A stretch of DNA of 64,000 nt, from NCBI GenBank assembly GCA_013339765.2, contig CM023448.1, positions 331,284,941 through 331,348,940 on the forward strand. Direction: 5' to 3'. Below the pieces are notes generated by a model. It had not been told where the DNA came from, searched no databases, and saw only the letters and a list, made by a program, of their open reading frames with translations. The position numbers and the translations under genes are program-made. Positions 54,701 through 64,000 of this stretch are shown piece by piece. The stretch is from Haemaphysalis longicornis. Taxonomy: Eukaryota; Arthropoda; Arachnida; Ixodida; Ixodidae. Within the stretch, counting starts at the first letter, position 1. Every line of letters starts with the position of its first letter.

Positions 54701-57662
54701 GTTTACCATGCATGCTGGAGTTGACAACATGAGCGAGCACTTGACCGTCGCCGCTGCCTACGTCGACGGAGTGTATACTCTCGCGTTTTGATGACAGCAA
54801 AAGCACTGCTCTCGGCGCTTGATGCTTGGTACAATCAATGTTAGGATCTCCATGATGTTGTTTATCAAGTTACGGCTGTTAAATGACGCCGAAGAGTGCG
54901 TAAAACGACGAGGTTTCTTATACGGGAGTAGAATATGGCCGACCCTAGCCTCTCCCGCCTCAGATAGTTCAGATAAGTTGCTGAGCTCCCGAAGCGTTCT
55001 TACACTTTTTAAATTAGGCTCGGAAAGCCGATGTCGGTTCTTGCGTGAATATTACAACATAAGTTTCTCATTTTATGCCGAAATACGCAGCGTACAGGTC
55101 TGAACTATCGTTAAGGTTATTTGGTCTCAAATGGGCATAGTAGACGGCGGCATCAAAACATTAGCATTTTTAAAGCTGTACGACAGATATAGGAACCGTC
55201 GTTTTGCTCATTTTTAATTTAAGTGAGATATTTAAGCTATGTTAAATAAAAGCAAATAACGTTTAGTAAAAACAATTGCTCTAAGACTAATTCATTAGAT
55301 GTAACTGCTTGCATGACGAGAAGCCGCAATACGTACCTGCAACGCTGCAGTGCTAAAGCGTGCTCATGCACGTTAAGTCGCGGTGACGACGGTTAAGCCT
55401 AAAGTTCGAACGGTATCCTCTACGTTAACATGATAACGCTATGCTAAAACTCCCTACCAATTTATATTCGCGCGCAGACCAACAACTGCGAAAAGCTGGT
55501 CTGGTTGTTCCGCTATCTTTTCTTTTCGGCGGTCGGAGCGCGCTCTTTCGCTCCGGGAGTTTTCGCGTAAGCGTCCCCTCAGGTGATGCTCGGGGTGGGA
55601 GCAACAGCCGCTGCCAAATCCGCAGACCTGTATTAGATCTACGCTGCCACCGACTGATTGCTGTTCTGTCGACGAGCACAGTTTGTTGTGATTCGATATA
55701 ATGGCTGATTATTGGTAGGGACATATGAGGCGTTTTTTTAGAAATGAGCCAAATCTACCTAAAGCGAATTTGAGAAAAAAGCGGAAGTTTGTCACCCGGC
55801 CCAAATGCAACGCTGTCAAAGCTATTACAGGATATGTTTTACATGCCAGCTAGGGGAAGTTTATGGCCACAAGTAATTAAAAATTACACGGTGAATTTGA
55901 GCAATATTGGGACGATAAGTTTGGATTTGGCTCATATTGAATTGAAACACACAAATTAATGCGGCATTCTTATGAAAGCTTGATTTAAATTGAATTTCAA
56001 GAATGGTGAGATGGAGTTTGGGTGGAAAAGGCATTAAACCTATGCAACAGAGCTCCAAGAACAGCCTAACTATGCATGAAGAGAAGGTGAGTCCTCTTGG
56101 CACCATTAGCAGCTCTTTTCGAATTCTTCCGTAGGATAACTTTCTTGAGCATGCCTGAAGGCACTCACGAAGTAAGCAAGCTCTTCATTGCCTTGCCATG
56201 AATTTCCAAAGCGCTTCAGAAGAAGGCTGCTCATATCTTCTTCTCCACTTTAATAAAGTGGTTCATAGCTTTAAGGGGGGGGGGGGGGGGGATTTGCCAT
56301 GGCTTGTAAGTGGCTGCTATTTAGTTAAGTACTAAAACGTAAAAAAGGTACATATGGGAGTAAAAAATGAATATAGCCAGGGTTACGCCGTATGGATGGT
56401 GGAGACGAGATGAAATGGTTGTTTCATATCTCTCAATCTCTCAGTTTCATTTCGTTCACTTCTTCTTCCGCACACTTTGTCGTCGATCTTTCGTCGATCT
56501 CCTAATTACTGTCTAATTCTTGATAAGCCAGCTTCGAAAAGCAAATTAAAAAAAAAACAACGTCTGAGAACACCCACGAAACATTCCGAACAGTTAAGCC
56601 AAAAGCAAACTCCCATTGGGCAAATGGATTTGGCTCATTATGATCCGTGAAACCACAGGATCTGGATCATTTTCGATACGAACTACGATCTGCGTATACA
56701 CGTTTGCAGGGCGTTATCTCACCTATTTTCTTGTCACCTCTTTTTTTATGGGAAAGTTGGCGAGTTTTTCTTGTCACTGCAGTTTTATGTGACTTAGTTT
56801 CGGTTTTTCGATCTGGCTCATTTCGAAAAAATAAAAGCCTTAATCCAGTAGCTATTACAAGCACATGCGGCTTTGCATGGGAGTTTTAGGTTCTGATTAT
56901 TCATCGGTGATTTAATGCCAGTCCTCAGCCGGAAGTAGGCTACGATAGTAATTAGCGCACACGTCGTACGCGTAATCGAAAAGCCGTCTTTTACATGGCG
57001 CTGCATTTCTGCTGCATTTTGATACAGATGATGGCCATCGACACTCTGCTGAGAGTTTTTCCAACGATCCCAAATTTCATACTACGTTACAGTGTGCTAA
57101 AGGCCACTGTCGTTGTGGCCCATCTGTACTACTACTCTGGGTCCCCGTTCCAGTAAAATGATTCTTCACTAAAAAAGAGAAGCTAGTGGGGGGGGGGGGG
57201 GGGTTCGAACTTGCCTTGTTTGAGTGCACTTCGACACAAGTGCAGACTATTACCCACTATTCTAAGCCGCCTGTTGTTTTATTATTTCGTGCGTAGTTAA
57301 CAGCACTGGTAAGCGTTAAACGTGACACCCCATCAGAATAATGGTGAAAACACGCCCGCGGAAATAAACTACACTAAAATTAGCGTAAGCACACAGAGAC
57401 GTTCAGTTGCCACGAGTCCACATAAGCCACCGGCTCACACAAGGAAGGCTGGCTAGGCGCCTCGGGATGTCAGTCCCGAAGTCTACACGGCCAGAGGCGG
57501 TGGAGACATATAACTGCAAACATGTCATCGCACGGTTTACCAGGAATCTTCTTCTGCGGTTTTTGCGAGATTCAGGACTAGACAAAACTTCGTAATTCTT
57601 CCATTGTGCGCATGGCTACGTCTGTACGCGTTTGCGTCGTCGTGTACGCTTCGACTCCTTTT
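51738..57662. other. Long stretch without recognisable genes
   Basis: About 5.9 kb. Frames reach 127 codons (54291-54674, +) and overlap on both strands. G homopolymers occur at about 56275-56290 and 57188-57202. No RNA gene, repeat family or exon can be supported. Confidence 0.38.
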
Positions 57663-57808
57663 AAATGCGAATGCATTTATTAGTCGGGGGTTGTCTTGCG
57701 TTCATCGGGCGGCGTGCGCCTGCATTCCTCCAGCGCGAGCGCACGTGAGCGCGCGCCTCGTAGTTCTGCCTTCGTCGTCGTCGTCGTCGTCGTAAATGCG
57801 AATGCATT
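57663..57808 (+). repeat. Direct repeat carrying the motif AAATGCGAATGCATT, with (TCG)n between
   Basis: AAATGCGAATGCATT occurs at 57663-57677 and 57794-57808, each followed by similar sequence (CGGGGGTTGTC and GGCGTGCGCC). (TCG)n lies at 57772-57793. The same motif in inverted orientation lies at 58514-58528 beyond the endonuclease frame. Confidence 0.8.
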
Positions 57809-57907
57809 TCTTATTCGGGGGTTGTCGTGCTCCGTCGGCGTGCGCCCGCAGGTGTTATTTCTCCGCGCTCAATGCCGAACGCATGCGCTTGAAGCGAGCT
57901 GTACTAG

Positions 57908-58441
57908 TTTGCTCGAAGCGGCAAGGACGGCGAGTACTGCGGTGTTAGTCTCGTGTCTAACGTGTATGGGAACTTGATATCGCACGCCGTTGCCACGTCT
58001 CCCGTTCGAGACACGTCTCTGTACAAGGACTTGTACACCCTTGCCTACACCGGAGACGGAGTCTTTGTGGTGACCGTGTACCTCGCGCCAAACCTCGCTC
58101 GAGACGCCGTTGCCGCGCAGCTGGACGCGACTATGGAAAGTGTGCGCGTGCGCTCCAAACCCTCTGACCCCATAGTCTTGGTTGGCGACTTCAACGTTGA
58201 CGTACGCAAGAAGAGTGGCGAGTGGCTGGTCGAGTACATGCAGACCAGGTACTATATGCATTGTCTCTCTGCCGGCTTCGACACGTGCCCCACTACCATT
58301 CACGGGAGTTGCATTGATCTGGTCTTTACGCGAAACTGTGACGCGCGTATGCTTCTCAAAGACCCTTTGACCGTGCACTTTAGCGATCACAAGGCAGTGA
58401 TTGTGGCCGTCAGGTACAACGATAACACAAACAGGTGCTGA
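57908..58441 (+). CDS. Partial endonuclease/exonuclease/phosphatase (EEP) domain of a transposable element
   Basis: A frame open from just after a stop at 57905 to TGA at 58439-58441 (177 residues), without a convincing ATG before the domain, so probably a fragment. Motifs in order: VTVYLAPN (strand with an asparagine), IVLVGDFNVDV (catalytic GDFN), SCIDLVFTRN, and HFSDHKAVIV (catalytic SDH). These are the middle and C-terminal active-site elements of EEP nucleases; the N-terminal catalytic Glu region is missing. Such domains nick target DNA for non-LTR retrotransposons and also form the C-terminal part of Helentron-type Helitrons. No reverse transcriptase, Rep or helicase sequence is visible beside it. 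The open frame contrasts with the broken relative at 40305-40672. Which element class it belongs to is unresolved. Confidence 0.8.
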   Translation, partial: FARSGKDGEYCGVSLVSNVYGNLISHAVATSPVRDTSLYKDLYTLAYTGDGVFVVTVYLAPNLARDAVAAQLDATMESVRVRSKPSDPIVLVGDFNVDVRKKSGEWLVEYMQTRYYMHCLSAGFDTCPTTIHGSCIDLVFTRNCDARMLLKDPLTVHFSDHKAVIVAVRYNDNTNRC

Positions 58442-58513
58442 TGAATAAATGATTACGTTCACACTCTCGTCATTAATTACGCCATTACTCGCAACACACT
58501 CATCGGTGCACCC

Positions 58514-58528
58514 AATGCATTCGCATTT
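58514..58528 (-). repeat. Inverted copy of the motif AAATGCGAATGCATT
   Basis: AATGCATTCGCATTT is the exact reverse complement of the 15-bp motif at 57663 and 57794, lying 73 bp after the stop of the endonuclease frame. It may mark the end of the element. Confidence 0.75.
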
Positions 58529-58530
58529 CT

Positions 58531-59192
58531 GCACGATTCCCTTCGGGGAGGTGCGGGGGAATTTTTCTTGTTGGGCGCTCTGCGCTTCGTGGGCTCCATT
58601 CGCTCAATTTTTTTTCTTTTCCTTAACTTTATTTCGAGTTTTTTGCTTGCACTACATTGCGTGCCACTTTTATTTAACTTTTGTTTTCTCTCTATTGCTG
58701 CTTTCCCGATCTCTCACATTCACTTCACTGCATTGTAATCATCCCCACCTGGCGTAGCAAGCACTGCCGCTAGCAGAGCTGACCTCTCCAGCCCACATTA
58801 AAGAGTTCTCTCTCTCTTATCACATATGGCGTCATGATTATGTAATTCATGTTTCGATAGTTTCCCCCATTAGTAGTATACGCCCCGAAAACGGCTTCCT
58901 GGCTCTCCTTCATTACAATGCAATCGTATACGACCTGCCCCTGCGTACGAGGGCAAAAATCAGACGAATAATGAGGCCCGGAATACAATGCGACTCGAAC
59001 ATGCATTTATTCGCATTTGTTCGCCAGAGCTGTAGGAAACGACGTTTTTGAGGGACATCATCTGCTGGCACTCGTAATTCGGCTACTTTCATTTTTTGGT
59101 TTTTGGGGTTGTTCACTGAATTGCGTCATGGTTAAGAAAGCGCGTGGAATTTTTTAAGGCGTATACGAGTTTCGCGTTTCATTCAGTGGTGC
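58531..59192. other. No gene recognised
   Basis: T-rich to about 58760, otherwise anonymous. Confidence 0.4.
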
Positions 59193-59722
59193 TTTGAAGG
59201 GGCCATGAAGACGAAATGCTACAACATCGTTCAGTTTGAAAAAAAAAACTACCCTTTGGTAACTCACTCCGCTCCATTCCACCCAGGAAAGACGCTTTTT
59301 AACTGAGAAAGCGCAAGAGATATTGAAAAACTTTCAAATTTCGCGCTGCAGTGATGTGTCATGGGAAGAAGTGACGTAATGGGGGCCAGCTAGGCTAGAG
59401 CGTAGTTATCAGCGTGTTAACCGTATACGTTAGCATTCTTGTAATACGATCAAACGAAACTAGAAGCTCCACCACAATCGTGCAGTCATGTTTTTTTTTG
59501 GCGGTGGCTTAAGTCGGCGGCCGCCAGTCGCACAAACAAGATTCTGTGACGTCACAGAGGTATTGCCGGAAAGTGGCTGGGGAGTCGCCACTGCTGCATC
59601 AGCTCCTCCTGATATATACATTATTTGTATAAAGTTTGCGATAAAATTGGTATCATTGTAATCAGGACAAAACAGTTTTTTAATGAAGGAAACTTGTATT
59701 TTGTCTTCATGGCCCCTTTAAA
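59193..59722. mobile_element. Inverted-repeat element with TTAA-type ends
   Basis: AAGGGGCCATGAAGACGAAA (59197-59216) and 59699-59718 are reverse complements at 19 of 20 positions. The right boundary is TTTAAA and the left TTTGAA, consistent with a TTAA target duplication of which one copy has mutated. The 530-bp unit has no transposase, contains TGACGTCA at about 59548, and fits a non-autonomous element mobilised by a piggyBac-like enzyme. That mobiliser is an inference from the TTAA ends. Confidence 0.7.
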
Positions 59723-60876
59723 GAAAAAAGCCGGATAAAATACACGCGGCGTATAAAGTTGGCGAGGTACGCCCGTAATTCAATATTTGAAATTTTTTCA
59801 TAATTAAAATATATGCGAAACTGTAGTTTTTTTCCTTGTAGCAAACAGCTCTCAGTGCAGTGTTCCAAGTTTTTAGCTTACAAAGGCAAGCTTTTTTTGA
59901 CAGCAAAGCTGTATGCCTCTGCTCCCCAACGGTTTCCTCTCCGTGGGCAAAAAACGCCAAGGCGCCAAGGACTAAGACGCCTAGCGCATACGTCAGGCTA
60001 GTAAGGCATACAGCACATAGCTCAGAATTCGATTAAGGAAACCACGAAACAAGCATCGAAACCGCATTATGGATGATAAGGCACCTGTGAACAATGTGAA
60101 CAATCTGAACAACACTTCTTTGGGTTCGTAGCGCGGGCGTTGGTTCTGGACTTGGCCGCGGCTTCTGGCGCGTTCTAACGCGGTCCACTATGGGAGAGAG
60201 GTGAAAGCCTGCGGACGAAACGATTCGGGCCTACCAGTCATGGAGAACTTTCAGCAACAAAGTTCGGAAAGAAGTGTGAGGTGCAACATCCGGGTCTCCG
60301 ACGAAGGGAGTGGGGCCGCCAGCTCTGCTGTTTCTCCAGCCTTGCACCAGTGGAGCAAGCTGCGCCAATTTGTTTCGCTTCCTTTTGCTTCTGGTGGGTA
60401 TGATAAATGTTCGTAACTGTGACTTGGTTGAAAAGTAAAAAAAAAAAAAAAACAGGTATTTATCCACCAAACAAAAAGCACTGGAAATTTAAGAAAATAC
60501 TTAGGACCAACCTGTTTAGTCATCAACGAGTAAGATTTGTTAAAGAAGCTGCGCCAGTACAGTCACATCAAAATTATAACGACGTTTTATGGTTGGTGCA
60601 GTTTCAGAACGTACGCCACTGCTTTCTTTCGTACACAGCGGAGACAGAAGCTGTTGAGATTGATTTTATTTCAGGGAAAATAGCTCTAATGCGCTTCGAA
60701 GCGCCCGGTAGCGCCGTGACTGCATTTAAATGCTTGGCGTCGTCATGACTCGAGGTTTGGCACACATTTGCTGCAATTTCCATTTTTCACATTAAAACTT
60801 TCTTTTAGAAAATTTCGTCCGGAAGAAAAAGACGCCTAAGAAATTTATCGCCCCATATTTCTTTATCTTCGCCGTT
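59723..60876. other. No gene recognised
   Basis: Anonymous AT-rich sequence with an A homopolymer at about 60437-60452. Confidence 0.4.
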
Positions 60877-61529
60877 CTAGATGGGGGCGGATGCTTTTAG
60901 TGCTCCACAGAGGCGCCATTCTTCGGCTAGTGCCCATTCAGCAGAGAATGAACGGCAGGCACACCGGGGAGCTTTATGTGTCCGGCGCATCGCGGCGACA
61001 AAGGAGACTCTGTCCGGCGCGTACCGACACAGATCCAGGTACAGGCCGCCCGAAATGGAAACGACAATCACGCGCCGGCAACGCGCCGGTTCTCCACCAT
61101 TCGGGGCTACGCAGCAGTTGTTGGCCGCTGATTCTGCCGCGCCGATGGTGCAATCGATGGCCGCGCAAAGCGTCGACGAGTGGGTCCAGCGACGCGTGCG
61201 AAGCGCTCGCCGCTTTGCGCCATTTATCTTGCGCCCACTCTGGCAGCGGGCGCCGGAGAAGAGAGCGAAAACCAATAACACGCCGTACCCGCCAGCCACC
61301 TCCCTCTTCCCCGGAGCTGCGGACCGAAGGAAGACGAAGACGGCGGATGAAGAGGCTGGGCAGCCACTTAAGCTGCCTCTCAACCGGAAGGAGTAGATTA
61401 AGAAAAGATACAGCGCGTCAGTGCACGTATCGGCAAATTCTCAGATACCCTCAACTTACGCGAATGTATTCCCTTGACCTCCCTCGCTGTTACTGTTGCC
61501 TACTTTCTGTGCCGTTTGTACACCTATAG
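60877..61529. other. GC-rich block with long overlapping frames, no recognised protein
   Basis: Three frames are open together: 60881-61396 (+, 171 codons), 60891-61529 (+, 212 codons) and 60877-61383 (-, 168 codons). Opening of several frames at once points to base composition, not coding. The plus-strand frames are Arg/Ala/Ser-rich with no domain I know. A TTCGCCGTTCTAG acceptor-like string lies just before 60880. A real exon cannot be excluded. Confidence 0.3.
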
Positions 61530-63375
61530 TCGTACTGAGATGATCTTTCGTTCCATTTTTTGTGTATTTTAAATTAAACCGCCAATTCAGTCGGCACAAA
61601 TGAGGCGCGAGTTTCTAAACGAGATTAATCGATGCCAGTGATCATGGTAGTTCTTTATACAGTGAAGTCGTAAGAAAAAAATTAATGTTCGGGGCAGTAG
61701 TGGAAAGATATCTGCATGGCGGCTGTGAGTAAGTATTATTATTTTCTTATACTTTTCTTAGGCATACGCTATGGCTCATGCCTGGGGAACCTGAGTACGC
61801 GGTAAGTTATCAAGGGTTAAGCAATGTTGACACTTCGAAAGAAAAAAAAAAAACTGCGGCAAGCACTCATGCTGCTTACTTTTTGGAAAGCTGTGGGAAA
61901 AGCTGCACATCTTTTTCTTTCGACACGTTAATGATACGCAGTCTAAGCGAGTCAAATTTGTACAGGATCTTTCTTCATTTTCATCGCGCCAAATTTTGCG
62001 AAAATGGCAACGAAAAGTTAAGCAAGAAACCTGATTAAAAAGTTTGAAGTTTTCAGCCTTGCTCTCATTTTAGGGAGATCCCCGGCGGGCTGTCTGCATT
62101 CGCAAATATTTAACGAAGCAACACGGCCTTTTTCTGGCCCCGTGTAACTGGCGTGCCGCGACCCCGTCCCTGATGTGACTGCAACGAAACAATGTAGAGA
62201 TACTTACTAACGAAACAGGCCACACTGCGTACGCACTTTATATAGCGATTCTCCCGAAAACAAACTTTTTGCGAACAAATGAAGTCGAAAAGCGCATATT
62301 TTGCGAGACCTACAGTTTTGTAAAAACACAGTAAAGTTAACCATTCTCGTTGAAGGAACTCGTATCAATGCAGCGTTGCACAGAAGGGAACTGGAAGAAA
62401 GATGAGGTTGTTATTAACGCGCAAAAGTTGCGAAAAAACCTGCACCTTATGATTCACCCATGTGGGCGAGCTTCGCTAAAGAACGTTCGAATGGACAGTC
62501 ACTGCACATAAGAGGCAAAAGAGAGCATGCATCTCACTTCAAGCGACGAAATCATCTGCAAGGTGGCTGGCATACTGGCCGCCCTTTTCGTACTCTCAGC
62601 TCCTGTGAAAAGCACTGTACCTGTACAGGCTGCAGATCCCTTATCCCTCGGGGCCAAATTTTAGAGCGCTTTTTACCTTACGCGGCTTCCCTTCTTCCTA
62701 CGAGGAACCCTTCATGCTTCCTTGCCTCAAGGCAGCATTGTAGGGAGGCATCCTAAGTATAACAATAGTGAATAACGCTGAATGTGAATCTGATTCTAAT
62801 TTTAAAATAATTCTTACCCCCTTCCTTCAGTAAAGAGGACCTCACAGCGACGAGGGGCCGCTGGTGAGCGCCTGGTGTCCAGAATATGTGCCTAATAATA
62901 CGGTTATAAACACATTTGCCTAAAAAAGGCCAACAGATCACGAACTGCGTAGATACGTGTTTTTTTTAGGTACGAGTGTCTGTGTGCGCTCGATTTGCGT
63001 TTTACGCATGCTGTTTCAACGCTGTAGATGGCTCGACGTGAAAAAATAAGTTGATCTAGCAACATGCGATTGTTTACCCTGCAACGGCGGTGCAGCGGCA
63101 GCGAAAGTTTGTTCGGTTTTCGAGCTCTCCGTCACGCGTGTCTGCATTGCACCCGTACTGTCGAGCGGCAGCGCAGTGAGCATATTGAGCAACGGCGGGA
63201 GCGGCTGTCGTTGTTTGTCAGGGTTGTGGTCGAGCCAGCACCGACTTCGCAGTGAAAACTCTTGCTAGCTGTACTGTTCTATCGGGTTGCTTTGTGTCCT
63301 TCAGGCGAGTCACTGGCGGAAACGGGTGCACGCAAACGTCCCAGTACGCGAACTGAGCTGCGCGGATAGCAAATA
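61530..63375. other. No gene recognised
   Basis: About 1.8 kb of mostly AT-rich sequence, slightly CpG-rich near 63060-63240. Nothing supportable. Confidence 0.4.
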
Positions 63376-63600
63376 TGTACCAGCCGCGCTGGCTAAGCAG
63401 GCGCTGTGCAGCTGAGCCCAAGGGCGCGGGCTCGATCCCGACTGCGACGGCCGTTTCTGTGACGGAGGAGAAAAACGAAAACGGCCATGCGTCGAGATTT
63501 GGCGTATTAAGGTAAAGACGCACAGGTGGTCAAAATTATTCCGTAGCCATCCACTGCGGCGCACCTCACAACCCAGATGTAGCTTCTTCACGTAACCCCC
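63376..63600 (+). mobile_element. tRNA-derived SINE, family 1 (diverged subfamily)
   Basis: CAGCCGCGCTGGCTAAGCAGG, B-box-like GCGGGCTCGATCCCGA, GACGGCCGTTTCTGTGACGG, GTCGAGATTTGGCG, GGTGGTCAAAATTATTCCG and GCGCACCTCACAACCCAG follow the family order. The AACCCAGATGTAGC ending agrees with the minus-strand copy at 41905-42140. The head has lost several bases. Confidence 0.72.
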
Positions 63601-64000
63601 ACCCCGAAAGAAAGAAACAAAAAGCAGCAAATACGATGAACCTTTCAAAGTTGCTGGTTGCGTATGCAATGCCTAGTATTCGTATGCGATGCCTAGACAG
63701 CGCAGAGTTGTGTTGCCGGCTGCGAGTAAAGCGGTGGCACCGAACGCGCCCGCGGTTCTTTCTGCACGCTGCACGCGCTCTACAGGCACAGCCCAGCTTC
63801 CGGTAGGCCATCTTGACTGGTACGAGATCGTCACTTGCAAGCGGAAATGATCAGGCCAGCGATTTCATCAGAGTTCGGCAGGAAGGCATGCACCGATACA
63901 TGCCTCTAAAAACATCTAAAACTTCGCAGTATTTATCTTGGTCCTTAGACGAACTCCGGTCGTCTCTGAAATGTTAAGAGACTGCCCACAGAAGGGCTGG
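63601..64000. other. No gene recognised
   Basis: Nothing supportable. CGTATGC(A/G)ATGCCTAG is repeated at about 63660-63697. Confidence 0.4.

Overview
This window looks like nuclear DNA of an arthropod, most likely a hard (ixodid) tick. I see no operons, ribosome-binding sites or dense coding. Long non-coding stretches are broken by microsatellites, tRNA-derived SINEs, decayed non-LTR retrotransposons and small foldback elements. The main SINE family has a tRNA-like head with A and B boxes, a body of about 240 bp and a (CAAT)n tail, and resembles the Ruka-type SINEs I associate with ticks. That assignment is from memory and unverified. One vertebrate/arthropod synaptic gene exon fixes the lineage as animal.

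The only host protein-coding sequence I recognise with confidence is a 164-bp internal exon of complexin (cpx) on the minus strand at 26496-26659, with matching splice acceptor and donor. It encodes the SNARE-binding helix. I could not find the neighbouring coding exons, so the window is probably mostly intron and flanking DNA of this gene, possibly with other genes I cannot recognise. A very GC-rich patch (26690-27000) lies directly upstream of the exon in the sense of transcription.

Layout: 1-9.5 kb is mostly anonymous, with a foldback element, a diverged tandem repeat, (GT)n and (TA)n tracts and a second SINE family whose 3' end can run into (TA)n. At 9.5-18.3 kb lie two inverted copies of a 443-bp repeat, each next to a (TA)n tract. 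At 22.5-24.1 kb is a decayed RTE-clade reverse transcriptase. At 26.5-27 kb is the complexin exon. From 29 to 44 kb there are several SINEs, four inverted-repeat elements or hairpins including one with perfect 67-bp arms, tetranucleotide-tailed LINE 3' ends, and a broken endonuclease (EEP) fragment. At 47-52 kb are two SINEs with intact target-site duplications. At 57.6-58.5 kb is an open EEP endonuclease domain flanked by inverted copies of a 15-bp motif. At 59.2-59.7 kb is a TTAA-type inverted-repeat element.

I found no convincing rRNA gene, functional tRNA gene, CRISPR array or prokaryotic island. Nothing here is clearly a new multi-gene system. The most unusual items are the EEP element with its flanking motif, the perfect hairpin, the mirrored 443-bp repeat, and the (TA)n tracts that appear to begin at SINE ends.
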